Source of the DNA: Talpa occidentalis
Lineage: Eukaryota; Chordata; Mammalia; Eulipotyphla; Talpidae
Assembly: GCF_014898055.3 (NCBI RefSeq)
Contig: NW_023605194.1
Coordinates: forward strand, 62,926,861 to 62,990,860
Reading direction: 5' to 3'
Length of the DNA stretch: 64,000 bases
Every line of letters begins with the position of its first letter. The stretch's first letter is position 1. The notes under the pieces were generated by a model. That model saw only the letters and a list, made by a program, of their open reading frames with translations. It was not told the origin of the DNA and made no database searches. A program made the translations under genes and the position numbers. Shown piece by piece: positions 1 through 13,436 of the stretch.

Positions 1-135
1 GCTCCCCTCAGCAGTGTATTTCAGTCCATCTGCCTGTTCTGTTCCCCACTCTGTCTCTGGTGAATCCTCTCACCCCCCACACCTCTGGCCTGTACCCCAG
101 TTCTCATATGCATAAATAAATCTTTAAAAAAAAAA
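1..135 (+). mobile_element. tRNA-derived SINE, 3' part (cut by window edge)
   Basis: Enters at the CTCCCCTCAGCAGTGTATTT body block and runs to the ATAAATAAATCTTT poly-A tail. Confidence 0.9.
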
Positions 136-533
136 GAATTCAGGGGAGAAAGAACCCTGTTTCACCCACCAACCCCATTGTCAGGGCAAACCCCAAGTAT
201 TAAACTTGGCAATTCAAAACACAGGAACGCAGGTATGTCTGCAGGAAAGGATCACCGTGGGAAAGCCACACACCCTGGGTCACAGCCACTCTTTTTCCCC
301 AGGCAAAGGCCTCAGATTCCCATTAACTTTTTCCCTCTCATCCAGAGAGGAGCAGGAAGGAGAGGATTAAGAATATTCCCATAAATGGGGGGGAGGTGGG
401 AGAAGGGCAAGGAATGTAGATTATCACACCAGAACTGGACCACACTGTGAACACCAGGCTCAGTGCCAACAGTCTGTGCTATTTTTAGGCACTCACAAAA
501 ATATTTAATTTTTCTTAAATCAAAAGAAAACAT

Positions 534-840
534 GGGGCCTCCCCGGTGGCGCAGCGGTTGAGCGCTGGGTTGCGAAGCTGCCCACAGCCTCTGCGGCGCC
601 GGTTCGATCCCCGGCTGCTCCCCGGCCACCGGAGGAGGGTCCCACATGGCGCGCAGACCTCTCCTGCCGCCCGCTGCTCCCCTCAGCAGTGTACTTCGGT
701 CCTTCTGCCTGCTCTGCTCTCTGCTCTGGCTCTGGTGAATTCTCTCACCCTCCCGCGCTTCTGACTGTACCCAGTGCATGTATAAACAAAAACAAAGAAA
801 GAAAACATGCCTCTATAAAAAAAAAAAAAAAAAAAAAAAA
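534..840 (+). mobile_element. Full-length tRNA-derived SINE, GC-rich young subfamily
   Basis: The head has TGGCGCAGCGGTTGAG (A-box-like) and GGTTCGATCC (pol III B box). The body is CpG-rich, with CCGCCCGCTGCTCCCC. AAAAGAAAACATG repeats on both sides. Retained CpGs suggest a recent insertion. Confidence 0.95.
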
Positions 841-842
841 GA

Positions 843-3013
843 AAACATGAACTTTCAGGTCAACGAACATGTCTTTATACTACCACTCATAAAATATAAT
901 CTTTTGGATTTATTTTGTTCTTTATCCTTTCATAAATGTAAAGTAGAACTTTCACTTATTTTTTATGGAGGAAGGAGCTCAGGAAGGGAAAAGTGTCTGG
1001 ACTCCAGGAAAGTTAGCCCATTTCACATCTTGCTCCACACGCAACAGTAGAGTGGAACTGACTGACAACATTTAGTTTGCATTTTCAATTAAACCCAATC
1101 TGTATCATTTATTTGCAATTATACTTCCTTAGAGCAACTTCAATGTCAGCACTCAGTGCAACTAAATTTTAAAGGCAAAGGTTTAATTATATTTATTTCC
1201 TTAAATGACTGGCCATATTCAACTACATTGTTTCTCAAATATGCCTAACCACAAAAACCACTGACAGCACTTGTTAAAAACACACCCCATTCCCCACCAT
1301 GGCCTGGAGATACTGATTGAATGGGAATGGAGAAAATGTTTTCAATGAGTGGCCTCTCTAATTCTCACTGATCAAGTTCAAAACCACTGACTGAATCAAA
1401 ATGAATATGGTATGCAGCTGAATCATGATTTAAACATGAGAAATCAGTTTTAATGAGCTGCTCTTGCTTGTAACTTGGACGGAACCCTGAGGCTGACAGC
1501 TGAAGGCCATGCAAGGTAATGACCCAAGAGGATCCCATTCCCAAGAGGGGCTTGAATACATCTAATTGCTTTTTAATGAAATTATTTATGGAGATACGTA
1601 ACAGGAGTGCTGTAGGTGATTTTCAAAATGCTGTTTCTGAAGTTCCAGTCATCATCCACCCATGACTAAACCTCATGATTACGGGGTTAGCAACATTCCA
1701 CATACAACTGAACTAAAATCACTGTGCTTCTCTCTTCTAGTGACTCCCATTTTACCAGCAAGCAGGCATTCCTACCTACAGGTTAGCTCTAAAACAGGAC
1801 TTGAGTATTAAGGTCATGCAGCCAGACAGTCTGACTTGCAATCCATGTGGTTGACCTTGACACGGATGATCAAATGAAATCAGAGCTAACAGAAACACCA
1901 ACATAAAAGCTTTGTTACTTTTTTGTTATTGTTCGGTTTCAGGAGGAGGGGGAAGTTCCTACAGGGTGCTGAAGACACCAATAAATGTATTCTTAGCTTG
2001 GATCTGGGCCAGGAAGAAACAGAGCAAGACGGAACTAGAAATGAGGGGACCCAAAATAATAAACCCAAGAGCTTAAACAAACCTTTCTTTTAATCTCATC
2101 CTCAAGGTCCTCAGCAGTGCAATAAAGTGAGCAGTTCAGTGAAAGGCACTTTGCTTCCCAAGATCCTGGACTCCCAATTTTCAAGAGTCAACTGTAGGCT
2201 GAGGAGGTCAAAGTAAACAATTATAGACAGTTGCCACCCAATCTAGAGGCAACAGAAGGTTAATATCAACCGTCCATGTGGTTTTCAGCTTTAATTATGC
2301 CACCATCTGCACCAGAATTGCAGTCCCCTGGACGGAAGAGAAGTTCCCATCAGTTTGACTATGCAGAGATGTGCCAAGAGACACAGGTACAATTGCACCT
2401 GTGTAACCATCTCCAGTGTGATCATTTCAGCAACTACAGCTGATCACAGCATCCACCTAGGAATGGTTCCTCCAGCTACCTACTAATACCCTGCACTGAG
2501 GCTCAAGATGGTAATCTTATTACCTGCTTAAACAAATCCCAGTTGAAACTACCAAGAGATTTAGCCTCCTGTCTTGACAAGCCACCAGAGCATGCTTACT
2601 TACTCCAGGGACATGAGTGATAATTTAATACCAAGTGTAGTTAAAGAGACTTCAGGGAGAACAGCATCGCTAGACTGCACCAGGCAGGACAACAGGCCTA
2701 CCGGAAATGGACTCAGTGCATTTATTTTAGCTCAGCTATGAAAGTCTGGCAAATCTTTCCAGTTCAGCTGGGTGGGGACTGAGGGAAGCCGTGACAACTG
2801 TTCAGGTGGCAATGCAAGCAGAGTAAAGAGGTTATAAACACCGTCCTCAAATAATCTGAGACCAACTGCATGTACACCAAATCATTCAACAGATATTTTA
2901 TTCCTACTGTACAGTGTGAGCCCCTGTGGCACAGAATCAGGATGGGGACATGAACCTGTCCCCTTCACACATTCTAGTCCACAAGGGCTGATCATTAGTC
3001 AAGAACAGTCTGC
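843..3013. other. PANK1 intron, no feature recognised
   Basis: Unique-looking AT-rich sequence. Open frames are short and not protein-like. I see no repeat family I can name. Confidence 0.6.
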
Positions 3014-3309
3014 GGGGGGCTCCCTGGTGGCCCAAGGGTTTAAGCACCGCACTATGAAACAATTCGCAGCCTCTCGTGGGGGAAGGGGGCGGCAGGGGGG
3101 GCGGGAGGGGGGGGGTCGGCGGCAACCCACATGGTGCAGCAGATCCCTCCTGACTCGCCCACTGCTCCCCTCAGCAGTGTATTTCAGTCAGTCTGCCTGT
3201 TCTGCTCCCTACTCTGTCTCTGGTGAATCCTCTCACCGCCCCGCATCTCTGGCCTGTACCCCAGCTCTTGTATGCATAAATAAATAAATCTTAAAAAAAA
3301 AAAAAAAAG
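3014..3309 (+). mobile_element. tRNA-derived SINE
   Basis: Full head, body and tail. A purine-rich GGGGGCGGG expansion at 3077-3122 has replaced the B-box area. A short AGTCTG repeats at the ends. Confidence 0.88.
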
Positions 3310-4620
3310 TCTGGATCCCTACTATTGTGGATTGGGGGCTGGAGGGAATATTTCCTGTACAATCTAGGGTCCAATTTTTTTAAATAATCTTGAATTACTG
3401 TTAACAAGAAGTTTGCAAACTGTTGAGCTGTTGTATATTGGTTTATGATTATAAATCCACTTGTTTATGACTTAAGTGAAGATTTTTTTTCTCTAAAGGG
3501 AATTTGTTTATATCGGGGTGGCTATGTTACACTATCAGCAAAATTGTTGTGCTATTGAGGGCTTGTAATATGAGCCTATAGAAGAGCAACTAGGAGAGGA
3601 TGATGTGTGGATATTTAAGCTTTAAAAACCAAGAGGTTTGACCAGAATTCAAAAGCACGTCGTCTGGACAAGGCCACTCTTGCTGACTTCAGAAGCTCTC
3701 TGAAGGCGTGGAGACATTTGCTCCTGCTGTGGCCATACGACTCTTGGTCGGCAGTGGAGTTAAACCCTACTGAAGTCTCAAGAAGGACAAGAAGGACATC
3801 TGTTCCTGTCTTGCTCAGTAAGGCTACTTCTCATGGGCAGTAGTGCAAGCTCTATACCTGTCCCTGAGCAACTTCCAGAGCAACCTCCCTTGCCTGCCAA
3901 TAACGGTGCCATCACCCACAAGCAAGGGACCTCAGATGGTGGCTGACACTCAAGCTTTTAGTTGGAAGGACTGACTCTGCACCAACAGCCAACTCATAGA
4001 AAGGTACATCTCAGCTAAATTTGGACTGTTTTTTTCATCTTTCCCTTTGCCTGGAACAGTCATGTGATTAATCTGTCACTGCTTTGGGGCATGTTATTTC
4101 TTTATTGGCTTGTAAAATATTTTTATAAATTATAATTCCCTCAGTTAACCCATGTTAAATAAATTACTGGCCAAGACAATCTTATTCTGTGAACAAAATT
4201 TGCTACAAACAAAACAAAAGCCTTTATTTAGAAACTTCTTCCAACACAGATCTCAAGTCATTTCTTCCACACACAGTTGTTACAAATTTGATATATATAG
4301 GGCTGATGTCAGTCTCTTAGAAATAGCCACACACATTACCATTAATTCTAGTACATGAGTCTATTTAGAAAAACAGTATCATTAAAATTAGAAGAAAAAA
4401 AAAAAAAAGATTCCACTAGTCTATGGGTAAAATCCACATTGCCCCACAGTCAGACACTATTTCATTAATACAACCCTGTAAGATTTACAAATGGCAGCTC
4501 TGCAGCACACCATCTTCAGCACAGTAACTACCAACAATCAATGTTGACAATTCCTAACCATTTAGGAACCTTACACAGTAGATGACACTCAAACTTAAAA
4601 AAGTTTAAAAAGCACAGGAT
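3310..4620. other. PANK1 intron, no feature recognised
   Basis: The stretch near 3640-4010 is less AT-rich and might be an old repeat or processed copy, but I cannot place it. Confidence 0.5.
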
Positions 4621-4923
4621 AGGGGCCTCCCTGGTGGTGCAAGGGGTTAAGTCTCAGCACTATCAAGCTATCTCCAGCCACTGCATGAGTTCAATCCTGG
4701 GGTAAGGGAGCTCACCCACATGGTACAGCAGACCTCTCCTGTCTAGCTGCTCCCCTCAGCAGTATATTTCAATCAGCCTCTTCTACTCCCCACACTGTCT
4801 CTAGTGAATTCTCTCACCCCACCCCCTACCCCCCACCCCCCCCACCCCAGCACCTCTGGCCTACACCCCAGCTCTTATACGCATAAAACAAAATAAAATA
4901 AATCTTTAAAAAAAAAAAAAAAA
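4621..4923 (+). mobile_element. tRNA-derived SINE
   Basis: Full length, with AAAAGCACAGGAT on both sides and a CCCCACCCCC-type expansion at 4817-4850. Confidence 0.92.
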
Positions 4924-4984
4924 AGCACAGGATGTTAGTATAGGAGGGACATAATGGCTCTGGCCCACAATAAGCACATGAAAA

Positions 4985-5255
4985 GATTTCTACATCAAAA
5001 TGCAAATCAAAATCACAATGACATACCACTCAACCACACCAGGATGGCTATAACAAAAGATGGAAAAGAACATGTATTGGTGAGGATGTAGAGAAACTAA
5101 AATGCTTATACACCTCTGGTAGGAATTTAAAATAGTGCTCTCACTCTGGAAAACAGTCTGGCAGTCCTGCAAGAGGTAAAACAAAGTTAATATATGATCC
5201 TGCATGTCTACTCTGAGATAGATCCCCAGGAATAATGAAAACAAATCTTAATAAA
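4985..5255 (+). mobile_element. L1 ORF2 fragment (older)
   Basis: Matches the ORF2 region coding for the stretch just before the C terminus (aaatcaaaaccacaatga-like start, then a GGTGAGGATGTAGAGAAA block), with many substitutions and no open frame. It starts about 60 bp after the SINE at 4621. Confidence 0.7.
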
Positions 5256-6544
5256 GCTGTTATTGCATATATGGATCTCATTCAAAATCTATATATTGAA
5301 TCCTACATCCTGATGCCCTCAGGAACTACATAAACCTGTGCTTCCCAGGCTGCCAAGGTATACATGTTCTTTTGCCTTTATTATGGTTTTCTATGTCTTG
5401 CTTTGGGGCTAACCCTGTTACTGTCTTACCACTGTCAATGTCCCTATAGTATCTCCACTCTGAACCTATGTATGAATGCAGAGAAACCAGAAAGGCAAGT
5501 CTCTAAAGCTGTGACTCTGCTAAGAGTAAACAAGACTCAGGGTGAATGCGTAAGTACTCTAAGTGTAAAGACATTAAGTATCTCTAATTTTATCTGCCTT
5601 CTAACACTGATTTTGGTTGCTCAGAAGTTTTTGCTTACTTACAGGTTCTCAGCTGTCTCCCAGGTTATCAATGATAAATTCATATTGTTATAGGGCAACC
5701 CTGATATAAAATGGATCCTTTTCCCCCTAACAATATCACCATCATTGTGATTAGTAATAATTGTTTACTATGACTATTCTTATCAAAAGCACAATTAGAT
5801 ATAATAATAACTGAATGGGAAGAGATTAAAACTTAGATTATATAAATAGGGATATTCAAAATATTTTATTCATTTGGGGTCACTTAATTTGAGGGTACAG
5901 TGACCTATATCTTTAAGGTGAGATTTTCAAATTCTTTAGCATTCGAACTTTTTCCTATTATATCTCATTTCTGGACTTCATATATGAAAGAGATAAAAGC
6001 AACACATTTATAATGGTTTGTTTTACAAATCATATTATACATTTAATGTAAAGTTAATGAAAATGAGGCTGGAAAACGGTCACTTACAGATGATGGCTGC
6101 AGTTTCATGAACTTCAACATTCATCTTATTTCTGTACTTTGGATTATACAATATGGAGAAAAGCTTGATTCATAAAAAGTATGGGCAAATTCTGGCTGTT
6201 TTTTGAATCGCTTTCCTTACAATCTCAGGGATTTCCTGAATCAAAACTGATTTAGTAGCATGAAAATATTTTACTGGAATTATTTTACAAAAAGATAAAT
6301 GTTGTTAGAAATACCTAACAACGCTTTACTTTGCAAGTAATAAACATAACAAAAAAGCAGTTAAACCTTATAGTAAGTGCAAAAACTAAGTATTGCGGTT
6401 CAGTATTTCTACTTGACCGGTTACCCATTTACTAGATATTATATAACTGACCTAAGTCAGAGTGAGAGCATTTGCCAAACAAATATGCTTAAGCCATCCC
6501 TAAATTTAATCAAGTGTGCTGCACGTGTACAGAAATGGTATACT
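5256..6544. other. PANK1 intron, no feature recognised
   Basis: AT-rich. A 109-codon frame at 5364-5693 has low-complexity hydrophobic content and no motif. Confidence 0.5.
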
Positions 6545-6802
6545 GGGGCCTCTCTGGTGGCGCAACCTATGAAGCTATCTGCAGCCACTGCAGCATGAGT
6601 TCGATCTCTGGCCAGGGAGATGCCCACATGGCACAGCAGACCTCTCCTGCCTGGCCCGCTGCTCCCCTCAGCAGTGTATTTCGGTCAATCTGCCTGTTCT
6701 GTTCCCTGCTCTATCTCTGGTGAATCCTCTCACCCCCCACACCTCTGGCCTGTACCCCAATTCTTGTAATGCATAAATACATAAATGTTAAAAAATAAAT
6801 AA
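6545..6802 (+). mobile_element. tRNA-derived SINE
   Basis: AAATGGTATACTG repeats on both sides. About 14 bases are missing from the A-box region. Confidence 0.92.
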
Positions 6803-6944
6803 ATGGTATACTGACTTGGCTTGTGCAATTTTACCTGCACATATATGCACAAGCCAAGCATTTTAAAATACATCAGTGCTACAAAACTTGCCAATTGGTC
6901 CTGTTAATAAGATTTCAGAAGTATATTCCAAAGTCTAAGAAGTG

Positions 6945-7140
6945 ATAAACCAGCAGCAGCACTGATCAACTATCATTAAGAGCTTACTATGTGCAAGCGC
7001 TATGCAGGCAACTTTACATGCAATGTCTGATTTAATTCTCATAACCTAGTATGATCGGCATTATTATGCTGCCCATTTTACAGATGATAAAACTGAGGTC
7101 CAGGTTAAGGAACTCGCACAAAAACTAATAAGGTGGTCTT
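6945..7140 (+). repeat. MIR
   Basis: GCTTACTATGTGCAAGCGCT, CTCATAACCTAGTATGATC and CAGATGATAAAACTGAGG are the MIR core and 3' region. Confidence 0.8.
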
Positions 7141-8447
7141 CAGCCTAACTTTTAATTATGGCCTTTAAAAATACAAAAATACTTTTAAAGATTTTTGAAT
7201 GAAGAATTACTAAGAATAAATATTTGGACCCCCCCCCCTAAATTTCCATCCCTTATATAGCTGGCACATAACAATTACCCATTAAATGAATAAACAAAAG
7301 AGCAAATCCAAACACTTTGTACACCATTATTTATACAACCAGTATAAAAGCTGGTATTAATAATGTCCCTAAATTATTAGAAAATAGTAAATTATACTCC
7401 TTGTTCTGTAAAAGACAACAGGGTTGTATAAAATGTATTTGAAAGCACATTTTTGCTAAAGCTGAACAAGTCTTAAAAGTGACAAAAGTAAACCAGTCTT
7501 GCAGTTATATAATAAGAATTCATTGATGTTTAACTGGTTTGATTCCCAGGAATATTTAACAAACAAGCAATACTGAAGAGATTCAGGATCTCTTTGTGCT
7601 TGTGGTGAACTTGAAATACAGGGTTAAAAGTCTAAATACAGGGTTAGTGGCCTGGAATCGAGAATCTCACAAAGTTCAGTTAATACCCCTTGTGTGATCC
7701 ATCTGAAAACCCCACTTCAACCCCTAAATCTGGTACCTTCAGATACCAAGGTCTGAGCTAAATCTTAAATCCCGTCTTCTGGGTGAGTTCTAGCTTACCT
7801 GCTTCCACCCTCATGGCTTAAGAGGAAAGGAGAGGAGTGGGGTTCTTTTAACATTGCTCCTACTCTCTTAATCTCTAACTCTCAAGGCCAAAACTCCATA
7901 GAGATACTAATCACTAATCACTTCTAATCCAGTGATTTTAGGGTCTTCCCAAAGCACCTCTTCTGGCACAGGCCTATTTCATTCCAAGAATGATGTTTGA
8001 AATATCAGACCATGAAGAAATGGCTAAAAAGTAAACATGAAAAAAAACAATTAACAGGTACTAGCAAACAAAGGGATCCTTCCAGGCAACAAAATATCAG
8101 GTTTTCATCCATCTCCCTACAAAAAAAGATGTAGAATTTTAATTTGCAGTTACTAAATTCATTTCTCTAGTTGTGCATAACAATATACTATAGTCTCAAC
8201 TGAATATAATACATTGTTAACTTTTTCAACAAATAACAGATAGTTGTTATATTTTTTTTTACAAAAGTTCTCATCTTTTAGAAGGACATAGGAAAATATT
8301 TATCATTGACCTGACATGACACCTGAGATTTCCTTCACTATCATCCATCTTGGGAAGGGGAGATTTGCATGAAATAGACAAAATAAACTGACAACTAAAG
8401 AAGCTGAGGGACAAGTACTTAACAGCAGTGACACAATAGTTGCTCCT
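7141..8447. other. PANK1 intron, no feature recognised
   Basis: AT-rich unique sequence. A C run lies at 7230-7239. Confidence 0.6.
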
Positions 8448-8716
8448 TATTTTCAGGGGATACATTCCAAGGTCCCCAGTGGACCCCTGAAACTGAGGGC
8501 AGTACTAAACCCTATACTGTTTTTTTCCTGCAAATACATACCTGTGATAAAGTTTAAACTATAATTTAAATAAGAGTTTTAACAATAATAAAAAGTAGAG
8601 TAATTAAAACATTATACTATCACCAAAGTTACATGAATATAGTCTCTCTCAAAACATTTTATTATACATAATATGGGTAACTGAAACCACAGGAAAGGGA
8701 GGACTGCTGTACTATA
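8448..8716. mobile_element. Tigger-like DNA transposon remnant
   Basis: TTTTCAGGGGATACATTCCA, CCCCTGAAACTGAGGGCAGT and GGGTAACTGAAACCACAGG resemble pogo/Tigger-derived short elements. No transposase frame. Confidence 0.55.
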
Positions 8717-9627
8717 TAAACTTTACTTTCGTATAATATTTAATTATTTTTAATTGCAGTGATATTAGGATACTCCCCATCAGGTATCACATAATGTTTA
8801 CAATTTTACTAAATAAAAAGATTTTTTTTAATGCCAGCACTCTCCAAAAATATATTCAGGGCAGTGAGGGAAAAGTGGAGCACAATGAGTTAGTTACCTT
8901 TGGAGTAAAACTCAAATGGGGGCGAACAGGGAAGTCCCTTTTTTGCTTCACAGATGGAATCAAGCATACCAAGCTCCTTTCCCTCTTGGCGGGGACAAAT
9001 TTCAACCTGCCGGTCCTAACCAGAAACATGAAATGAAGATATTCTGGCAACTCTACTTTGCATTTCTGCAGCAACAAATAAGCTATAAACTACCTTAGCA
9101 AGGTTCGAGGTATAACTGCAGCCGGATTTACACCTATTTTATAGAAAAAAATTGTTGGCGTTCCCCACAAGTGATAAATGTGTTAACTCAAAATAATTCA
9201 AGTCATTCAGAAGAAAATCAATAAATTGTGAGTTGTGAAATAAGTATAAAGAAGTCCAAAGTTAGGATTCTCCTGTGAGCAGTACTTTAGTACTTGCATG
9301 TATATCTATCCTTCTGCAAATGGACATGGCTATTATCTCTTCTCCTTTCCTCGTGTCCCCTGCTGCACTGCTGACACACTGACACCTGCTCACCCTCAGG
9401 TCATCCAGCACTGAGCCCAACTACCTTTGGGAGAAGAATTTAAATGTGATTCTAAAGACACTCTACCCTTACGCCACACTGGGCCCTCAAATATTTGCAG
9501 AATACTTCCTTCTCAAAAGATATGGCTCTCTCATCTAACTTCTCATCTTCTGATACTGTGCTACCTTAAAATAAAAACCTACATTGATGTTTTCCCCCTT
9601 TTCTGGCTTAAATGCCTCAATATTCAG
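8717..9627. other. PANK1 intron, no feature recognised
   Basis: Overlapping 60-80 codon frames on both strands at 8790-9100 have no recognisable motif. Confidence 0.5.
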
Positions 9628-9901
9628 GCCTCCCTGGTGGCACAAGGGGCTAAGCACCGCACTATGAAGCAATCCGCAGCCTCTGCAGCACAAGTTCGAT
9701 CCCCGGCCGGCCAGGGAGCAACACACATGGAGCAGCGGACCTCTCCTGTCTCACCCGCTGCTCCCCTCAGCAGTGTATTTCAGTCAGTCTGCCTGTTCTG
9801 TTCCCCACTCTGTCTCTAGTGAAGCCTCTCACCCTCTGCATCTCTAGCCTGTACCCCAGCTCTTGTGTGCGTAAATAAATACATCTTTAAAAAAAAAAAA
9901 G
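9628..9901 (+). mobile_element. tRNA-derived SINE
   Basis: Full length, with GCCTCAATATTCA on both sides. Confidence 0.93.
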
Positions 9902-10038
9902 CCTCAATATTCAATTTATGTTACTGACACTCTCTGACGCCTTTCTGAGCCTCCTCTGTGAGCTGTATCCCAGTGAGTGGCGTTTAACAACTGGATATCT
10001 GAAAAGAAAGCCCTGGTTTTACGAGTTTGCTAGTTTCT

Positions 10039-10328
10039 TTTTTTTTTTTTTAAAGATTTATTTATTTATTTATACATACATAGAAGCACTGGGTACAGTC
10101 AGAAGCGCGGGAGGGTGAGAGAATTCACCAGAGACAGAGCGGGGAGCAGAGCAGGCAGAAGGACCGAAGTACACTGCTGAGGGGAGCAGCGGGCGGCAGG
10201 AGAGGTCTGCGCGCCATGTGGGACCCTCCTTCCGCGGCCGGGGAGCAGCCGGGGATTGAACCTGCGCTGCAGAGGCTGCGGGCAGCTTCGCAACCCAGCG
10301 CTCAACCGCTGCGCCACCGGGGAGGCCC
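10039..10328 (-). mobile_element. tRNA-derived SINE, GC-rich subfamily
   Basis: Full length, inverse, CpG-rich. AGTTTGCTAGTTTCT repeats on both sides. Confidence 0.94.
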
Positions 10329-10675
10329 AAGTTTGCTAGTTTCTGATGTGTAAACACACACACTGGGACTAATTTCAAGCGCTCCAATAAGAGGACATTG
10401 ACTGCAGAGTCAGGAAGTGACATAGACCATCAGCAACCAGAGCCCGAGGAGTTGGCTCCCGCACACCACTGGGACTCCTAGTTTGTCCAGAATAATCCCA
10501 GTATATGCCTGTGGACCTGGCCATAATTATTAATGGTAATATTATGTGGTCACGCCAAAAAGTAAAACACATTTGGGCACTAAGTAAAATCTTTCCACAA
10601 AAGATAAGATGTCCTATCTGCTTGGCCAAACTGGTATTACCTTCCATCCCCTAAATACATGGCATCCCTTTATGG

Positions 10676-10948
10676 GCCTCCCCAGGTGGCACAGCGGTTG
10701 AGCGCTGGGTTGCGAAGCTGCCCGCAGCCTCTGCAGTGCCAGTTCGATCCCCAGCTGCTCCCCGGCCTCCAGAGGAGGGTCCCACATGCGCGCAGACCTC
10801 TCCTGCCGCCCGCTGCTCCCCTCAGCAGTGTACTTCGGTCCTTCTGCCTGCTCTGCTCCCCGCTCTGGCTCTGGTGAATTCTCTCACCCTCCCGCGCTTC
10901 TGACTGTACCCAGTGCTTGTATAAATAAATAAATCTTAAAAAAAAAAA
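10676..10948 (+). mobile_element. tRNA-derived SINE, GC-rich subfamily
   Basis: Full length, with ACATGGCATCCCTTTA on both sides. It faces the minus copy at 10039 about 350 bp away. Confidence 0.94.
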
Positions 10949-11587
10949 ATACATGGCATCCCTTTAGATTTTTTTTTATCAAATATAATTAAGTATGAAT
11001 TGTAAACAACCTCAATATGTCCAAGTCCTCTAACTCATACAGAGTTTAGTGACTCAGGAATGTTTGAGTAAAAGCCAGACAACTAGCTTCAGGCTACCCT
11101 TCCACTTGGAACCATGTGCATATGAGTATCACATCCAGCACCTATGACAGTGCCTAACCCAAAGAAATAAAAATTTATTTTTCCCTGTGGAGCATTATTA
11201 TTATTATTATTATTATTATTAGTGAGGATTATTAAAGCTCAGCATTCAAGGCCACCCAGGTCAATATGTCCTAATCCCCTGTGTGACAACTCAAGGAAGC
11301 ATTCTGCAATCTATGCTTTAATAAATTTTCCAGTCATCCAGTGCACTGAATCACACCAGTAATGAAGTCTGAACGGCAAGAGTTGGTTTTTCAGAGGGCA
11401 GGAACTAGAGAAAAGTTAAGAGAAAAGAGCAATCTTTAAATATCTAATGAACTGTCATGTAGAAGAAGGTGGATCAGATACTCTGTATTGTCAAGGACAG
11501 CAGAGTAGATTTTACAGGGAGGCACATTTAGAATTAGTGTAAAGAAGGAAACCTAACATTACCACCCATAATGACAGCTAACATTTA
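10949..11587. other. PANK1 intron, only a microsatellite seen
   Basis: Unique AT-rich sequence around the (ATT)n run. Confidence 0.6.
11193..11221. repeat. (ATT)n microsatellite
   Basis: About nine ATT units in a row. Confidence 0.95.
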
Positions 11588-11860
11588 TTTTTTTTTTAAA
11601 GATTTTATTTATTTATGCATGTAAGAACTGGGGTACAGGCCAGAGGTGTGGAGGGTGAGAGGATTCACCAGAGACAGAGTGGGGAACAGAACAGGGAGAC
11701 TGACCGAAACACACTGCTGAGGGGAGCAGCGGGTGAGTCAGGAGAGGTCTGCTGCGCCATGTGGGTAGCTCCCTGGCCGGCAGGGGTATCGACCCCATGC
11801 TGCAGTGGCTGCGGATTGCTTCATAGGTTGCGTCTTAACCCTTTGCACCACAAGGAGGCC
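11588..11860 (-). mobile_element. tRNA-derived SINE
   Basis: Inverse, with CTAACATTTATTTTTT on both sides. It is directly followed by another copy. Confidence 0.92.
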
Positions 11861-11870
11861 CTAACATTTA

Positions 11871-12160
11871 TTTTTTTTTTAAAAGATTTATTTATTTATG
11901 CATACAAGAATTAAAGTGTAGACAGGAGATGAGGGAGGGTGAGAGGGCTCACCAGAGACAGAGTGGGGGCAGAACAGGCAGATCTACTGAAATACACTAA
12001 GGGGAGCAGCAGGCGGGAGAGACAGGAGAGGTCTGCTGTGCCACGTGAGTTAGCTCTCTGGCCAGCTAGAGATCGAACTCATGCTGCAGTGGCTGGAGAT
12101 GGCTTGATAGCACTGTGTCTTTAACCCGGGGGGCCACCAGGGAGGCCACCAGGAAGGGCC
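11871..12160 (-). mobile_element. tRNA-derived SINE, diverged
   Basis: Inverse copy next to the previous one. Both entered the same AGCTAACATTTATTT site, this one earlier (AGCTAACCTTTGTT follows it). Confidence 0.88.
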
Positions 12161-12446
12161 CAGACAGCTAACCTTTGTTGAGCAGCTACATTCTGCTGAA
12201 AGTCACTCCCTACTGTTGACTCATACGGAGCCTGAAGTCAACTAAGCCCATCCCTGTCTTTTTCACCCCTGAACTGCCTAGCCTGGGCTGAAAGTTGTTT
12301 GTGCAGTGGCCCAGGGGGTTCCTAGAACTGGCATAGCTCACAGAGGCTCACACAGGTCAGGACTGTCCTGAGCCTCTATCTAAGGCTGTTATGGTCTCTG
12401 ACCTAGCACAGGGTCAAGGTTAGCACACCAGAGGGATCCCATGCTG

Positions 12447-12830
12447 GCTTTTTTTATCTTTTTTGAGGTAATACTGCTTTACAACACTGTATATGATTTA
12501 GAGGTTCACACATCCTCAGATTTATGTTACAACCCCACCCATGATCCAAGCACCCCTCGTCCTTTACCCTGGGCCATCAGACCCCTCCCCCCTTTGTTCC
12601 TACCTCCATCCTCTCTCCCCCTTGAGTAGCCTCAATTCTTCAAGTTGTATTCCTAGGGTTTGCTTTAGTTTTGTCAATTTCTTTGTTGCTGTTTTTTTCT
12701 CTATATCCCATTTGTGAGTGAAATCATCCAGTATTTCTCCTTCTGACTTATTTCACTTAGCATTATCCCCTCAAGCCCGATCCACGTTGCCCAAATGGCA
12801 AGAGTTCATCTTGCTAGTCCTGAAGCTCCA
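12447..12830 (-). mobile_element. L1 3' UTR fragment
   Basis: Minus-oriented L1 3' end. It has the antisense of the 3' UTR (pyrimidine-rich CCCTCCCCCC block) and then the antisense of the ORF2 tail (GAAATCATCCAGTATTTCTC, TTATTTCACTTAGCATTAT). Diverged. Confidence 0.7.
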
Positions 12831-13436
12831 GAAATATCCATCTCATATTTGCGAGAATGAACTTTGCAAGGCTCTGGGCTAAAAAGAAGGCAGCTGCTCT
12901 GAATTCTGATGTTTTACTTAATTCATGAAGCATTTATGAAGGAAAAGTGCTCACTTTTCTGAAGCTTCTCATCTCTCTTATATGTTATCTGCCTCATTCA
13001 AGGGCTTAGATATCAAATAGCAACGATCAAAGGAAGACATTTCCATTTTAAAATATAACGGAGCAGACACTAGATTAGTAGTAAAACTAATTACACTGTC
13101 TTGTTCACAAAGTCACCAACATCACTCTCAGGCAGGGGACTGCTGTATTTGGGGTTGCAATGGAGCAATCTATGAAAGAGATAAAGAGGACAGGTCTGGT
13201 GGCAGTGAGTCCTAATTCTAGAAGAGGAAATTAGGGAAACATCCTTTCAGGAAGTAATATCAAAGCCTGAAACCCAACACCCAAAAAGTTCTCAGTCAGG
13301 GCAAGAAGAGTTCATGAAAAGTCCTGGATTTCAGGAAGCTTTGAAAGCTTCTGTGACTACATAACAGCAATAATATTAATACTATACCCTTCATTAGCAA
13401 TAGCTAACATGAATACTACCCTCATACCAGAGTGCA
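12831..13436. other. PANK1 intron, no feature recognised
   Basis: Unique-looking sequence with no named repeat and no protein-like frame. Confidence 0.55.

Noticed and set aside
534..840. A functional tRNA gene at the SINE heads
   Set aside because: A- and B-box-like motifs are present, but there is no complete tRNA cloverleaf and the element continues into a SINE body and poly-A tail.
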